Source: Plasmodiophora brassicae
Lineage: Eukaryota; Endomyxa; Phytomyxea; Plasmodiophorida; Plasmodiophoridae
Direction of reading: 5' to 3'
Assembly (NCBI GenBank): GCA_039704465.1
Contig: JASFAU010000001.1
Location: forward strand, 1,674,001 to 1,738,000
Length of the DNA stretch: 64,000 nucleotides
Shown here piece after piece: positions 23,317 to 34,756 of the stretch. The translations under genes were made by a program, and so were the position numbers. Position 1 is the first letter of the stretch, and each line of letters opens with the position of its first letter. The notes below the pieces were generated by a model. The model did no database searches. It saw only the letters and a program-made list of their open reading frames with translations, and was not told where the DNA came from.

Positions 23317-24746
23317 TATGATCCCAGCGATTCCCGAGTTTCCTGCAGCATTTTAAAGATTTCTTCAGCCTCGGCCTGCTTGTCAACGGACGGCAGCCGG
23401 CTGGATCGATCAGGATGATACTTCGCCATTGCCTTCCGAAAGGATCGCTTGACTACGCCCCACCAGATACGAAATGTTAGACCCGAACGCTATAAGGTCT
23501 ACGCGATACGTACGCGCATCAACAGAAGCGTCGTCACCAAGGCGAGATCCCGGACAGAACTCGTGCAGTATTTGCAGCGGTGTCTTCCCAGCCATCAGCC
23601 TTCTGATTCGGGGCCCATGGATACCCTAACAAAAGCACAGCGTCAGTTGGGTCAACCGTTGCAGCGTGTGGCGTTGGCAGTACCTGCCAATAGGCCCTCT
23701 CTTCGGCAGTCTTGCGCTGCTCACGTTCCTGTTCTCGCAATTCATTCTCCCGGGTTTTAATGTTCTCCTGGACACGCCGGGCCTGTGCTCCACAGTTTAC
23801 TCAACACAACTAGGCATTGCTGCACGAAGACCGTACCTGCTCAAGCTTTCGTTTCTCTACCAGCCCTTGGATGTCAGCACGAGGGCTGAGCTTGCGAGGA
23901 GCAAACTGCATGGAAATCCGTCTGGACGCAACCTGCACATACGGGACATCAGCTTAACCGTAAGCAACCCGTCCAATCACGTTGCCTTGGCAGATCGACG
24001 ACACGATCGTCGCAGAGATGGTGTATCTTCGGCGCGACCTGTATGGCGGACAGGCGTCTCGATCAGCACAGGACGCTTGAATACGTCAGGGGCAAGATCG
24101 TTGGGCTCGTCATGGAACGCCATCTCAGCATCAACGAATTCCTCGTCGGATGCAACAGGATCATCCTAGGAATCGCTCAAGTAATCAGATACGTTATTGC
24201 TTAACGCTGTCGACGACGTACCGCAGTGAAGAGTTGACGGTGCAGCTGTTCCTGGCACCATCGTTTCCGTTCATCCATGCGCTGCAACTGAACAACATCA
24301 TCCGGTCAGAAGTACGGTAACAACGCAGCGATAATGTCCAGAGACCAGCTCTTCACCCTTACGGCCAGGCTGCTTCTCGACAAATGGGCCGGCCCCCGCA
24401 TCGGTTCGACGTCTTTTCCCATTGATCGCGTCGCGATTCTCGTCGTTGAGCACCCTCGGACGTTTCATCGACCGGGCGCACGAAAGACGAGGCGTCTTAC
24501 GCAGCCGAAAGTTCTACACGCCACCGCTAGCACCGTGTACCAAACGCAAATCGAAACATCCCCACTGACCGGTGTGACCTCGTTCGACCGACGGCGCTTC
24601 CGGGCCGCGTTGTCATCCGGTTGTGCCTCAGCGGGCCTGGGCCGCGTCGGCGACAGCAGCGCCGACACGCGCCCGAGAACCCGAATCGGCGACGCCAACA
24701 CGTGCCCGACCTTGGACAGTATGCCGCCATCGCTGCCGCTGGCCAT
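23317..24746 (-). CDS. J-domain protein with long coiled-coil N-terminal region (auxilin-like arrangement)
   Basis: ATG 24746 (MASGSDGGILSKVGHVL). Short introns join DVSIC to TPRLSCARSMKRPRV, GEEL to LQRMDERKRW, LFTA to DDPVASDEEF, KAT to RISMQFAPRKL, and KLEQ to ARRVQENIKTR. Order: a basic, NLS-like N-terminus (ARKRRR, KRRRT); an acidic stretch (DEEFVDAEMAF); a charged coiled coil (TRENELREQEREQRKTAEER); and a C-terminal J domain, TPLQILHEF...LKRSFRKAMAKYHPDRSS ending RESLGS, with the HPD motif intact. The J domain stimulates Hsp70. Its C-terminal position recalls auxilin/GAK, but no clathrin motif was seen and the NLS-like runs suggest a nuclear location. It diverges from the PPR gene across 117 nt. 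Confidence 0.72.
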
Positions 24747-24863
24747 CGTCCTGCTGCGATTGCGCGCGCCACTGCGGGAAACGCCGTCCCCCCGCGCGTG
24801 GCCTCTCAAACGGGATTGCCCCCAAAACCCACCGGTCGCCCTTCCGGCGGATGACGATGTCGG

Positions 24864-26975
24864 ATGTCCGCCCTGTTGCAGCTGCCAGACGCGGGCTTCG
24901 AAAAGCGCGCGGCTCTGCTGTGCAGTGCTGACTGCTGCCCCGGGTCGCGAGCGCCGTTGCGGGCCGGACTTTGCGCGCGCGCGTCGTTCAGTCGCATGCG
25001 GCGGGTCCGGGGGCATGCAGCGCGCCTGCCCGGCTGGGGCCGCGCGTCCTCGGCCGACTCGAACGCCGATGTCGGCGATTTCTTCCGGAGGCCGTCGGTG
25101 TCGCATGCGGTCCATATCCTGCAGCGCGATGCCGACGCGGAGCGTGGCTGGGCCGTGTTCCGCCACGTGGTCGACTGCCGGCTGGCGCCCCGGGCGCCGT
25201 TCTTCACGCGAATGCTGCAATTCTGTCAGCGAACGCTGCCTTCGAAAGCGCCAGACGTGATGCGTGCCGCGTTCGACCAGGGCGTTTCTGTTAACGAGAC
25301 GCTGTTCTGCCTGTATCTCGGCGCGTGCCGACGGGCCGACCCTCCGTTGTTGCGCGATGCCCTGGACCTGTATCGTCAGGTGGGGCCTCGCACCCATAAC
25401 GTCATCTGCAGCCTGGCGGGGATCTGCAGGGCCTGTCAGCAACCCGAATCCGCGCTCGCGCTTGTGCAGGACGCCATCGAGCACCGGCTCCACATGACGG
25501 AGGTGCTGTTATCAGTGTTCGCGGCGTGCTGTGCTGAGGCGCAAAGCGCACGTGCAGCTGACACAGCTAAACGCCTCGCTGATCTCATATCGTCGGGTCA
25601 ACTCCCGCCCTACCGCAACCACCCGCTCTACGCCAACCTTGCGAAAGCGTTGCTATCGCAAGGTCGATTCGACGATGCAATTGCGATGTTACGACTGCTG
25701 GACTCTATTGGGATGACGCCTGCCCAGCAGCTGTTCGGCGTGATTATCGGTGCCCTGGCCAAGGCCGGCCGTATCGAGCAGGCGATGGCCGTGTTTCAGA
25801 CAATGGTCGCACGTGGCACGTCGCTCGTTCCACAAGTGTTCACCAGCCTTGTTGCGGCTTGTGGCAGTTGTTCCGCCCTGCAAGCCATCCAGACGATGTA
25901 CGCCTACGCGTGTAATACCGAATCAGCTTTGCTTCAAGACGCCTTTGTCGTCAACGCGTTCATTTCCGGCTTCGCCCGGTGCGCCCGCCTTGACCTGGCT
26001 CAGCAACTGTTTCGAAAGTGCACGTCGCCGCATGTGTCCACCTACAATACGATGATAGCTGCTTACAGTAACAACGGCGATACCTTCGCCGCTGTCAACA
26101 TCTTCGAGGAAGTGAAACGTACGGGATCCCAGGAATTGCCCATCGAGATGCTCTGCAACATGCTGTGCGTTTTCGCCAAGGGTGGTCGTGTTGCAGAAGC
26201 GATGGACATGTTTGGCCAGATCCAACAACGGAACGTCAGGGTCGACCCTGCAGTGTTGGCCTGCCTGGTGGCCGCTTGCGGGAGAGACCGCCAGCTGGAT
26301 TCTCTTGTGCGCCTTCATCGGTTTGCCGACTCCGACCTTCCACTCCTGCACGATGCGTTTGTCCTCGGTGCGTTCATTACGTCATATGGACAGTGCAACC
26401 GTCTCGATACGGCCGAGGATTTGTTCCGTTCGGTGCAAGGTCGATGTTCCGAACCGTCCAGCTTTATCGCGCTAATTGGCGCGTACGCGACTAATGGAAT
26501 GGTCCCTCAAGCTCTTGTTATGTGGTCGGAACTGAAACGAAACAGCCTGCATCCGACTGCAGCCGAGTATGCCAATCTGGTCGCTTCTTTCTCGAAGTCG
26601 GATGCCGTCGTCGAAGCGCTCGATGTGTTTGAACAGCTGGTGAAATGTGTCCCTGACGTGGACCCTCGACTGCTTTCTGTCCTCATAGCCGCTTGCAGTC
26701 GTGTTCGCAACGTCGATGCCATCAACAGGCTTCGTGAATATGCTGTCCGCAAGAACCTGCTGGCAACGAATAACGTCCTGGCCAGCGCGTTTACTTCTGC
26801 GTTTGAATGTTGCCGCCCCTCTGGCATTGCCGCGTCCGCCAACGATGCTACTGGACCCGGTCGCTCTGCGCTGCTGCAACACGTCAAGCTGTCTCGATGT
26901 TCGCTGGCAACGAATGTATCCAGCAGTGACGCTCAGCGAGTCTGCCATGCTGAAGCAGTGCGCGCGCTTCAATGA
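24864..26975 (+). CDS. pentatricopeptide-repeat (PPR) protein, probably organellar
   Basis: 703 residues in one exon from ATG 24864. A second ATG at 24996 (MRRVRGHAARLPGWGRAS) gives an arginine-rich, acid-poor N-terminus better suited as a mitochondrial presequence, so the start is not settled. From about residue 150 onward there are about 12-14 PPR-type helix pairs, e.g. FGVIIGALAKAGRIEQAMAV, TYNTMIAAYSNNGDTFAAVN, LCNMLCVFAKGGRVAEAMDM and FIALIGAYATNGMVPQALVM. PPR proteins bind organellar RNA and act in its processing or translation. No DYW or SMR domain was seen at the C-terminus. Confidence 0.88.
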   Translation: MSALLQLPDAGFEKRAALLCSADCCPGSRAPLRAGLCARASFSRMRRVRGHAARLPGWGRASSADSNADVGDFFRRPSVSHAVHILQRDADAERGWAVFRHVVDCRLAPRAPFFTRMLQFCQRTLPSKAPDVMRAAFDQGVSVNETLFCLYLGACRRADPPLLRDALDLYRQVGPRTHNVICSLAGICRACQQPESALALVQDAIEHRLHMTEVLLSVFAACCAEAQSARAADTAKRLADLISSGQLPPYRNHPLYANLAKALLSQGRFDDAIAMLRLLDSIGMTPAQQLFGVIIGALAKAGRIEQAMAVFQTMVARGTSLVPQVFTSLVAACGSCSALQAIQTMYAYACNTESALLQDAFVVNAFISGFARCARLDLAQQLFRKCTSPHVSTYNTMIAAYSNNGDTFAAVNIFEEVKRTGSQELPIEMLCNMLCVFAKGGRVAEAMDMFGQIQQRNVRVDPAVLACLVAACGRDRQLDSLVRLHRFADSDLPLLHDAFVLGAFITSYGQCNRLDTAEDLFRSVQGRCSEPSSFIALIGAYATNGMVPQALVMWSELKRNSLHPTAAEYANLVASFSKSDAVVEALDVFEQLVKCVPDVDPRLLSVLIAACSRVRNVDAINRLREYAVRKNLLATNNVLASAFTSAFECCRPSGIAASANDATGPGRSALLQHVKLSRCSLATNVSSSDAQRVCHAEAVRALQ

Positions 26976-27443
26976 CAGGCACTGCAAGTTGCGAAGGGTG
27001 CTGACCGACCTCGTAACCGAGTCAGCATCGACTCGAAGCCTGCAAGCCCTGTGCTCCATCGTGCAGGCCGTTGTCGCTGTTCATTCGAGATGCAGCAGAC
27101 TGAAACGCCTTGGCCATTACATAGCATTTAACTCGACTGTTCTATCTGCTGTCTGTGCAGAGTAGTCAGCTGCTCGCGCACTACTATCGTAGGGCTATTA
27201 TCATGTCTAATGACGAGCGGTACGCTCATCATCCGCAAGACTGACCGCCTGTCGCTATCGTTTGCCGAGCGCTAGGTTGCATTCGTGCGCTTTCCGATAA
27301 TTGCTCGGCCAAGGCCGCCTAGACCAGCGTCGACTTGCTTTTTTAGAAGGCTACCTTCAGGATACTTTCGACCGTACTGACGCCAAGGGGGGCCCATCCT
27401 ACGACAGACATTGCCATGTGCGAACCAGTGATCTATATTCTTA
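26976..27443. other. intergenic region, nothing recognised
   Basis: It lies between the PPR stop and the stop of the convergent repeat protein, so it should contain both 3' UTRs and terminators. Short open frames have no recognisable features. No tRNA-like cloverleaf was noticed. Confidence 0.4.
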
Positions 27444-30400
27444 TTACGCTGTTGTAGGTGTTATTACATTGGCACTATGGCTTGCGTCATGATGGGACGA
27501 ATGTTCGTTTTCCGCGAGACTGGCCGCCTGGCGCTGCAGAGCGGCGAACAGGGCCGTGTGGTTGATGGCCAGCTTCGTGTAGGCCCATGTCGTTGTCGAT
27601 ACACCCTGCATCGTGAACGTGCCGATCACATCGATGGCGCGACGCGCAAGCGCATCGAACAGGTCGTCGTCTGGCATGCCCCACACGGCAAACGCCCAGG
27701 CCGTCAGCGAAACGTCCTGAGCGCTGAACGACTTCATGACGTCCAGGGCTCGGGCGCCGATGACACGCATCAGGTCCCGGTTCTCGACCTTGAGCTTAGC
27801 GAACCCCCAGGCCGTATTGCTGATCGCTTGCGCGCCGAACCGATCGATGCACGCTACTGCACGACGTGCCATCGCGCTGAACAGGTCGGCGTTGCCGACG
27901 CCCGACGTCGCGAACGCCCAGACCATGTTGGACACGTCTTGCGCGTCGAACGTGTCGCTGAGGGCAATTGCACGTTCCGCCAGGGCGCGCATGGCATCAG
28001 CCTCCACGACGCCCACCGTCGCCAACGCCCAGGCGACATTGCATGTTTCCTGCGACCCAAAGTCGCCAATCTTCACCATGGTACGTCTGGCCAGTGCGCC
28101 CAGCAGGTCGCGATTCACGACCTGCAACTTGGCGAACGCCCACGCCGTGTTGCTGATAGCCTGCGCCTCGAACACATCGGCCAGCTGAAGTGCACGCCGC
28201 CCGAGCGCATCGAACAGGTCGGCATGGGCGACGTCCAGAGTCGCGAACGCCCATGCCGTCGTACTGACCGCCTGCGGGTTGAACGCCTCAACGACGTCGA
28301 CGGCCCGCCTTGCCAGGTGCTCGAACAGGTCCTGGTCCTGGACGCGCAACGTCGCGAACGCCCAGGCGGTGTTGCTGACGGCCTGCGCGCCGAACGTGCC
28401 GATCGTCGCGACAGCATGGCGGGCGAGCGCCTCGAACAGGTTGGCGTGAGGTGCCCAGTTAGCGCGCGCGAACGCCCATGCCAGATTGCTCGTCTGCTGG
28501 CTGCTCAGCCGATCGACAACGGCGATGGCCCGGCTCGCCAGCTTGTCGAACAGGACGGCGTTGTCGACCCGCAACGTCGCAAACGCCCAGGCCGTGTTGC
28601 TGACGTGCTGGCAGTCGAACGCGTCGATGATCTGGCAGGCACGCCGGCCGAGCGCCCCGAACAGGTCGTCGTTGTCGACCTGGTTGCGAGCGAACGCCCA
28701 CGCCGTGTTGGCGATCTCTTGGGCGACGAACGTGTCGGCCAGCGTGATGGCTCGGCGCGCAAGCGCGTCGAATAGGTCGCGGTTGCCGATGTTCGCGGTG
28801 GCAAACGCCCACGATGTGTTGCTGACGTGCTGGGCGATCATGGCGTCCATGACAGCCAGGGCTCGGCGCCCAAGCGCGTCGAACAGGTCGACATTCCTCA
28901 CATTCAGCTTGGAGAACGCCCAGGCGGTGTTCCCGATTGCCTGGCAATCGAACGCGTCGATCGTCTTGAGCGCACGCTGCGCAAGCGCCTCCATCAGCTC
29001 GGCGTTGAAGACGCCGAGCGTCGCGTATGACCAGGCCATCGTGGCGGTCCACGTCGAGTCGAATCGTTTGATGAGTTCAATGGCGCGTCGTGCGACAGCG
29101 TTGCAGAGACCGTTGTCGACGGTGGCAAACTTGGCGAATGCCCAGGCGGCCATGGCGAGGTCTTGCGGGGCACTGAAGCTGGTAATCCTCGTGGCGGTCT
29201 GGTGTGCCAGGGCGTCGAATAGTGCGACATGTGGGTGCTCGACGGTGGCGAACGCCCATGCGGTGTTGCCGATGCCCTGCGACGTGAACGAATCCGCGAT
29301 CGCGATCGCGCGCCTGGCGAGCGCGTCGAAAAGCGAAGCGTTCCTGACTTTGAAGACGGCGAATGCCCAGGACATGTTGGCGACATCTTGAGCGCCAAAC
29401 GTGTCGATGACGGCCAGCGATCGTTGCGCGATGGCGTCGAACAGGCCCGCGTCGTAGCGACCTTGTTTCGCGAACGTCCATGACAGGCGCGACAATGACA
29501 GGGCAGGGAACCTGTACATCATGGCCTTCGCGTGTCGGGCCATGACATGCATCAGGCTGTCGTGGTGCACCTGCGCCGTCACGAACGCGGACGCGACCGT
29601 GCACAGGTCGCGGGGCGTGTACCGGTGGATGTCGCTGATGACCCGCACGGCCATCGTGTCGAACAGCACCTTGTTCGCGACCGTCGTGGTCGCGAACGCA
29701 GCGAGGACCTGCGACACGTTGACCGGCGCAAGCGTGTTGGACCGGGCGATGACGTGATCGGCAATGACGCGGAACGTGTCGTCACGACGAGCGCCGAGTT
29801 GCACAGACCCGTGCGCAACGAGGCACAGATCAGATGGGGCGAACGTCGCCGCCCGCGACAGTACGCGACGCGCGACAATGTCGACGAGGCGGTCGTCGTG
29901 ATGTCGTGCGCGTGCGCAGGCCCAGAACACGGTCACCAAATCGCGACTATCGACACGGTCGTCGAGTTCGACGACGCGATCGACGAGTCGCTGCAGGAAT
30001 GCACGCTCGCCTCCGTCTTTCGTCTTCACGAACGCGTTGGCCAGCACAGCCAGCTGCCGGCCGCCTAACATGTAGACCCGTTCGCCGACCTGAGCCAGCA
30101 TGTCCCGTAGCAGCGGCGCCACCTTGGCGTCGTCTGCCCTGACCTGTCAGCGGGGAACGAGACAGAGCCGCTGCCGGTGCGGTCGTACCGAGCAACCCTT
30201 TCGACGACATCTGGATCAGACACTTGGCAACGTAGGGCAGCGTGTTCACATCGGCATGGGTTCGCACGTCGGGCAGGAGCTCGGGCAGGCGATGGACGAC
30301 GTTGCCCAGGTCGGCCTGCAGGTTGGCGGGCAGCGGGCACCTGCCGGGCACACCCGTGATCCGGGTCAGACGCGCATGGCACTCGGCCAGCGTCGGCCCC

Positions 30401-30447
30401 GGCCGTGGTGTACTGATCGCCCTGACCGACCGCCATAATTTCGCCAT
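27444..30447 (-). CDS. 37-residue-repeat protein (HPR/OPR-like, TAWAFA repeats), probably organelle-targeted RNA-binding
   Basis: ATG 30447 starts a presequence-like N-terminus (MAKLWRSVRAISTPRPGP). One intron of about 58 nt near 30140-30197 joins it to a single 892-codon exon. That exon is a solenoid of about 22 repeats of 37 residues from about residue 61, with consensus NTAWAFA..V....LFDALARRAI..ID.F..Q.VS. The last repeat is followed by a short Ser/His tail. Repeats of this length and pattern are known as heptatricopeptide or OPR-like repeats in algae, dinoflagellates and apicomplexans, where they bind organellar RNA, often with a RAP domain. No RAP domain is visible here. The function is by analogy. 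Confidence 0.8.
27510..29942 (-). repeat. tandem array of ~22 coding repeats, 111 bp period
   Basis: The array codes for the 37-residue units of the protein above. Units 9 to 21 are the most alike (NTAWAFATLRV, NTAWAFAKLQV, TTAWAFATLDV); the first four are diverged (FWACARA, LAAFATT). Units 7 and 14 carry one extra residue. The plus-strand text shows the same phrases (GCGAACGCCCA, GCCGTGTTGCTGA) every 111 bases. Confidence 0.85.
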
Positions 30448-30715
30448 CGCCGCGCGCCCGCCCCGCCCCGCCTGCGGGACGACACCCGCGTCGGCTCCTC
30501 TGCCGCAGCTACCCTGTGGGGCACCACTGCGGAACTTCGCCGCCGCCGCCCATCAGGCCACATTAGTACCTAGTCGCTCGCCAACCATGCCTGACGGTGT
30601 CTAATACAGGTCGCGCGTCACGTCTGCCTTGTGAAGAGCCGCTGTTGTTACGTCCGATACGACGGGGGCAGGCACAAGTTCGTGGCCCACCAACGGTGTG
30701 AGTGTCCTACCGTGT

Positions 30716-33700
30716 TTATACAGGTGGCGCTTCCTGGGCGTCATCACCGGCTTCGGCGGCGTCGAGGGCGGCCTGTGCGGCCTCGTCGTCGGCGTCAGCG
30801 GACGCGGGCGGTGGTTCGGCATCGGGTGGCGGTGCGTCGTCCTCCTTCTCTTCGACGGCCTGCTCGCCGAGCTTGGCTTTGAGCGACTTGATTTCGGCTT
30901 TGAGCCGCGCCATCTCCTTCGTTTCGACTTCGACTGATGCGGAATTCACGATGGTCTTGACGAGCGATGCGTACGTAAGCGAGCCGACGCTTTCATCGTA
31001 GTTGTACTCGGACGGGGATATGTTCACGAACATGAGCGTTTTCGCGTTGTTTCCCAGTGAGTCTTCCATCACCTGCTCGCACGTGATCAACGCGGGAATA
31101 TGGGGGTACACCAAGGCACCCGTTGACGACCTTTGTCAGAATGTTGTCCCGATATGGAATGAACTTCTCGCATTTGCTCAGCTTGTTGATCACTGAATAC
31201 GTATTCCTGTCAGTGCGCGTGGCGTTTCTCGCCCATACCACATTTGGTTACCGTTGCCTAAGCAACTCAGACTTTTGTTGATCGACATGGCTTCCTTCAG
31301 TCGCTGCTTCGTTGCGCCGGTCTTCTTAACGCTCTCGCTGCCCGCCAAGTCGACCAAGCTAAGCTTGCCGAAAAACTTCTTCCCATTCACCTGAAGACCG
31401 GGTAAGGTTCCGGAATGGCGATAAATACTCCATGGTCGGGGGTGCCTTATCGGTGCGTTCAATAAAGATCCCAAAGATCAGATGGGACCTGGACGACTCT
31501 GCGTTCATGGCCGTTGACCCTACGACTCGGTTGCTCTCGGCAACGGTGACGAAATCCAGCAAGGCGTCGGCCGACGTAAACTCCTTCTCAACGGCCCCTG
31601 TTATGACAACGATGTTCTTGGCGTTCTTCTGGACTTTCAACGTGGGTGCCTGGTTCTGTGCTTGCAGTTTCTTCCAATCCTTTGTCTCTGCTTTCCTGAA
31701 GTGGCGAACGCTCAGTCAAGGCGGAAAAGCACACGGTTGCAGGAATGTACCAGAAGAGGTCCTGTAGTTCGTCCAGGTATATCTGACGCCGAGAATCAGT
31801 AACAATGCCTGTTTGAGAAACCGCATAGGCATACCTCTAGCATGTATGCCCGAACGCTATATTCGTACTGCTTCGACGTCCGACGAATGATGTCGAAGAT
31901 TTCGTTTACGAACCTCGGTTTCAAACCAGGAGCATCTTTGGTGCCCGCCATCGTAAAGGTTTTACCTATCAAGCCAACGAACGCGGTCAACTGATGAACA
32001 GCAAAAGGCCACCGGCATCGTATCATACCTGATCCTGTTTGCCCGTATGCGAATATGCAAACGTTGTACCCATCAATCGCAAAGTTGACCAATCCCCTTG
32101 TCTCGGCGAAGATCCCGTCCTGGCTCCCATTCGTCGCCGGTGAGAACACTTGGTCGAATTCATACCTATGCGACGGTTAAAGCATATCAACGTAGTGGAT
32201 GCACGGTCGAACCTCTTCTCAACTTTGCCCCCGCGGGTTGACCTGCTCTCACTCTCGAGCAGCGCCGTGAACTGATCAGGAAACCGCACACATTCTCGAT
32301 CGCCGCGTTCTCTCTCAGACGATGACAGCGGCCGACTCCGGCAGTAAACCCGGATCGCGCCCTTCATATCCTCGATTTCGAACTGAAGCTTCTTCCGCAA
32401 GATGCTTTCCTTTCGGAAACCTTCTTCCGCTTCGACGACTCGTTTGAGACAGTCGGTTTCGATTGCCTCCGCCTTCTTGACCCGTTCCGATGCGTCTGCC
32501 TTGAGTGCCTCCATTTCCTGTTGCAACTTCTCGATCGTGGCTGCTCCACTAGATTGCAATACCTTCTGGGCCCGTTCGGCGTCCCCCATCTCCTTCATGA
32601 GTCGTTCAATTTCTGCCGTCTTGCTGGCAATGATGGTTCCAAGCTCGGCCGCCTTGGCGTCAGCAGCGGCTTTGACCTCCTCGACGCGTTTCTCCATCGC
32701 CTTGATAGCTTCCTTCCCCTTGGTAGCCTGCTGTTCGGACTCCTTCTGCATGGCTTTTCGCATGTCGTCCATGATTTTCTTTTCCGACTCGCCGCTCTTC
32801 GTCTGCAGTGCACGAATCTGCTCGTCCATCACTTTGTGGAGCGCCTCCTCGCGTTCACCAGCCGCCTGCAACGATTTCTGCAGATCGGCGGCTTTGGCCT
32901 CCCATTCCGCAACAGCAGACGCTTTCGCCTGCATTTCGCGGCTTAACGCCTCCTGCAGGGCCTTGACCTGGTCAGATGTCCCCGAAAGAGAAGTCTGCAT
33001 GGCGTGCGCCTTAGCCAGCGCGGATCTGTTCATTTCCAGCTCGGCGCGAAGCCCTTGCTCGACCTTCTTCGCTTCGGCTGCATCGCGTTCCGCGTTCCTC
33101 GACAGCTGGGCGATGGAGCTCTCCAGTTCGGCAATACGAGTCTGAAGCGCTGGGTTTTCGGGTGACAGCGACTGGGTAGGATTAGGTGCTGAAGTTGCAC
33201 CAGGTGGCGTTGCCGTCGGCGTTGGCGTTGGCACCATCACCTCACGAATCTCGACAATTTTCTCGCGTGTCGCTTCCAGGTCCTTGACCCTCTTACGAGC
33301 AGCATCGAGGTCTTGTTGCAGTTGTGCAATGGTGGACCGGTCTAGTTCGCTAGGTTTGTCGACGAACACGACAGATGGTGCAGGTGCAACGGTTGCAAGA
33401 GCAGTAGCATGTTCAGCAGGAGTGGAGGCCGCAAATGCAGCAGGTTCTGATGAAGGAGCCGCAGCTGGTTGAGATTGGGCTTCTGCGAGGCTCGTCTCGA
33501 GATCTTCCAGCTTAACTTTCAAGGCATCGAGCTCCAGTGCATCAGGGCCAACATTGCTGTTCAGCACTTCGCTTCGCTTCGGTTTGCGCCCTTTCTTACT
33601 GACGAACTTGGCCTCCCATTCCTTCAGGGTCTGCTTCAGGTCATGCCGACGGGTTGACAGAACTTCAATTTCACTGGAAATCATTGCGATTCGATTCGCA

Positions 33701-34632
33701 ACCTGGAAACTGTTCGACGCCGTTGGTTCAGCTGATTGCACGGCAGCAGGCGCCGGACTGGGCGACACCCTCTGGGAGGCGTTGGCCTGCTGCCGAAGGA
33801 GCGCAATATCAATGCGGAGGCCTTCAATGACCCGTGCCTGCTCTGTGGTATAGGCTTGGAGTCGAGACATCTCCCTGATGGTCTCGTCTGGTGATGACGG
33901 GGGGAGTACGACCGGAGCTCGGCCGTCTCTCAACGCGGCGATCTCGTTGAGCAGACGGTAGCGCTCGTACTCGAACTCCCGGAATTCGGTTCTGGTAGTG
34001 TCAAGGTCGACTCGTTGTACAATGGTCTCTAGCAGCGTCTTGACGGTCTCTTCGACTGTCTCGCGAAGCCGGTTTTGTTGGAAGGCTAATCGTTGCTCGC
34101 AGCGTCCAAGTTCTCGTCGAGCTTCAGCGATTTCCAGACGTGACCGCTCATCAGCAGCGCGAAGGGCGACATCTCGTTCGCCGCAGAGCTGGGCTTTGAT
34201 TCGAGCGAGCTCGTCCTCATACTGGGAAACGCGCTCTGCGTGACGCTTTGTCATCTCGACCAGGGCGTCTTCACCCGCTTGGATGCGATCTTGTAATGCC
34301 AGACGCGTTTCGAGGTTCTTCTCCTTGAGAGCCTCAAGAAGAGTTTGCTGGACGCGTAGTTTGGCCTTGTGGTCATCGACCAGCTTGGCGACGTACTGGT
34401 CGAAGTTCGTCTTCGTTTGCGCTTGCAGCGCTGCGTACTGCCCCTCGATGCGTTCGATGACGTCGAGATGTCGCTGCTTCTGACGCTGAGCGAATTGCAG
34501 TGCCTCGCGAACTTGTTGCTTGGCGATGTCGAGGGGAATGAACTTGATTTCCTCGGCGTCCACTTGCCGCAAAGGCTGATCGTCGACAGGCCCATGGGTC
34601 ACCCGCCCAGGCAATAGTAAAGCTTCCTCCAT
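30716..34632 (-). CDS. kinesin-14 (C-terminal motor, minus-end directed)
   Basis: ATG 34632 ([15 protein letters not shown]). The first ~750 residues are almost continuous coiled coil, e.g. [20 protein letters not shown] and [16 protein letters not shown]. The neck and motor start at [19 protein letters not shown]. The P-loop is split by an intron: FAYGQTGSG then KTFTMAG. Switch I is NAESSRSH, switch [12 protein letters not shown], followed by [11 protein letters not shown] and [16 protein letters not shown]. The motor ends at [19 protein letters not shown], followed by [15 protein letters not shown], which recalls the tail of KCBP-type kinesins, then an acidic Asp/Ala/Pro-rich end. No MyTH4 or FERM domain is present. 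The motor region has about six short introns. Kinesin-14s cross-link and slide microtubules in spindles. A polar coiled-coil N-terminus may be the second microtubule site. Confidence 0.93.
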
Positions 34633-34756
34633 GGACTGCCCACCTACCTACATGGGCATACTTTAATACGGGCACCGACCGTACGACAGGCTCGTCCTAA
34701 CGGACGTGGCCCATAGCGAATGGAGGGTATCCTGAAACAAGAACCGAATGCACGAT

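Noticed and set aside
23666..24169. 167-codon hydrophobic plus-strand frame
   Set aside because: Antisense to exons of the J-domain protein whose splice junctions restore one frame.
24334..25260. 308-codon plus-strand frame
   Set aside because: Overlaps the 5' end of the PPR gene and the first exons of the J-domain gene, both of which have strong family evidence.
24747..25493. Upstream extension of the minus-strand frame beyond the J-domain gene start
   Set aside because: Runs antisense into the PPR gene; the ATG at 24746 gives a sensible N-terminus.
27477..28775. 432-codon open frame antisense to the 37-residue-repeat protein
   Set aside because: Low-quality repetitive translation that mirrors the real repeat on the other strand.
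27510..29942. Noncoding satellite or CRISPR-like array
   Set aside because: The 111-bp period is coding in one frame, repeats differ at third positions, and there are no spacers.
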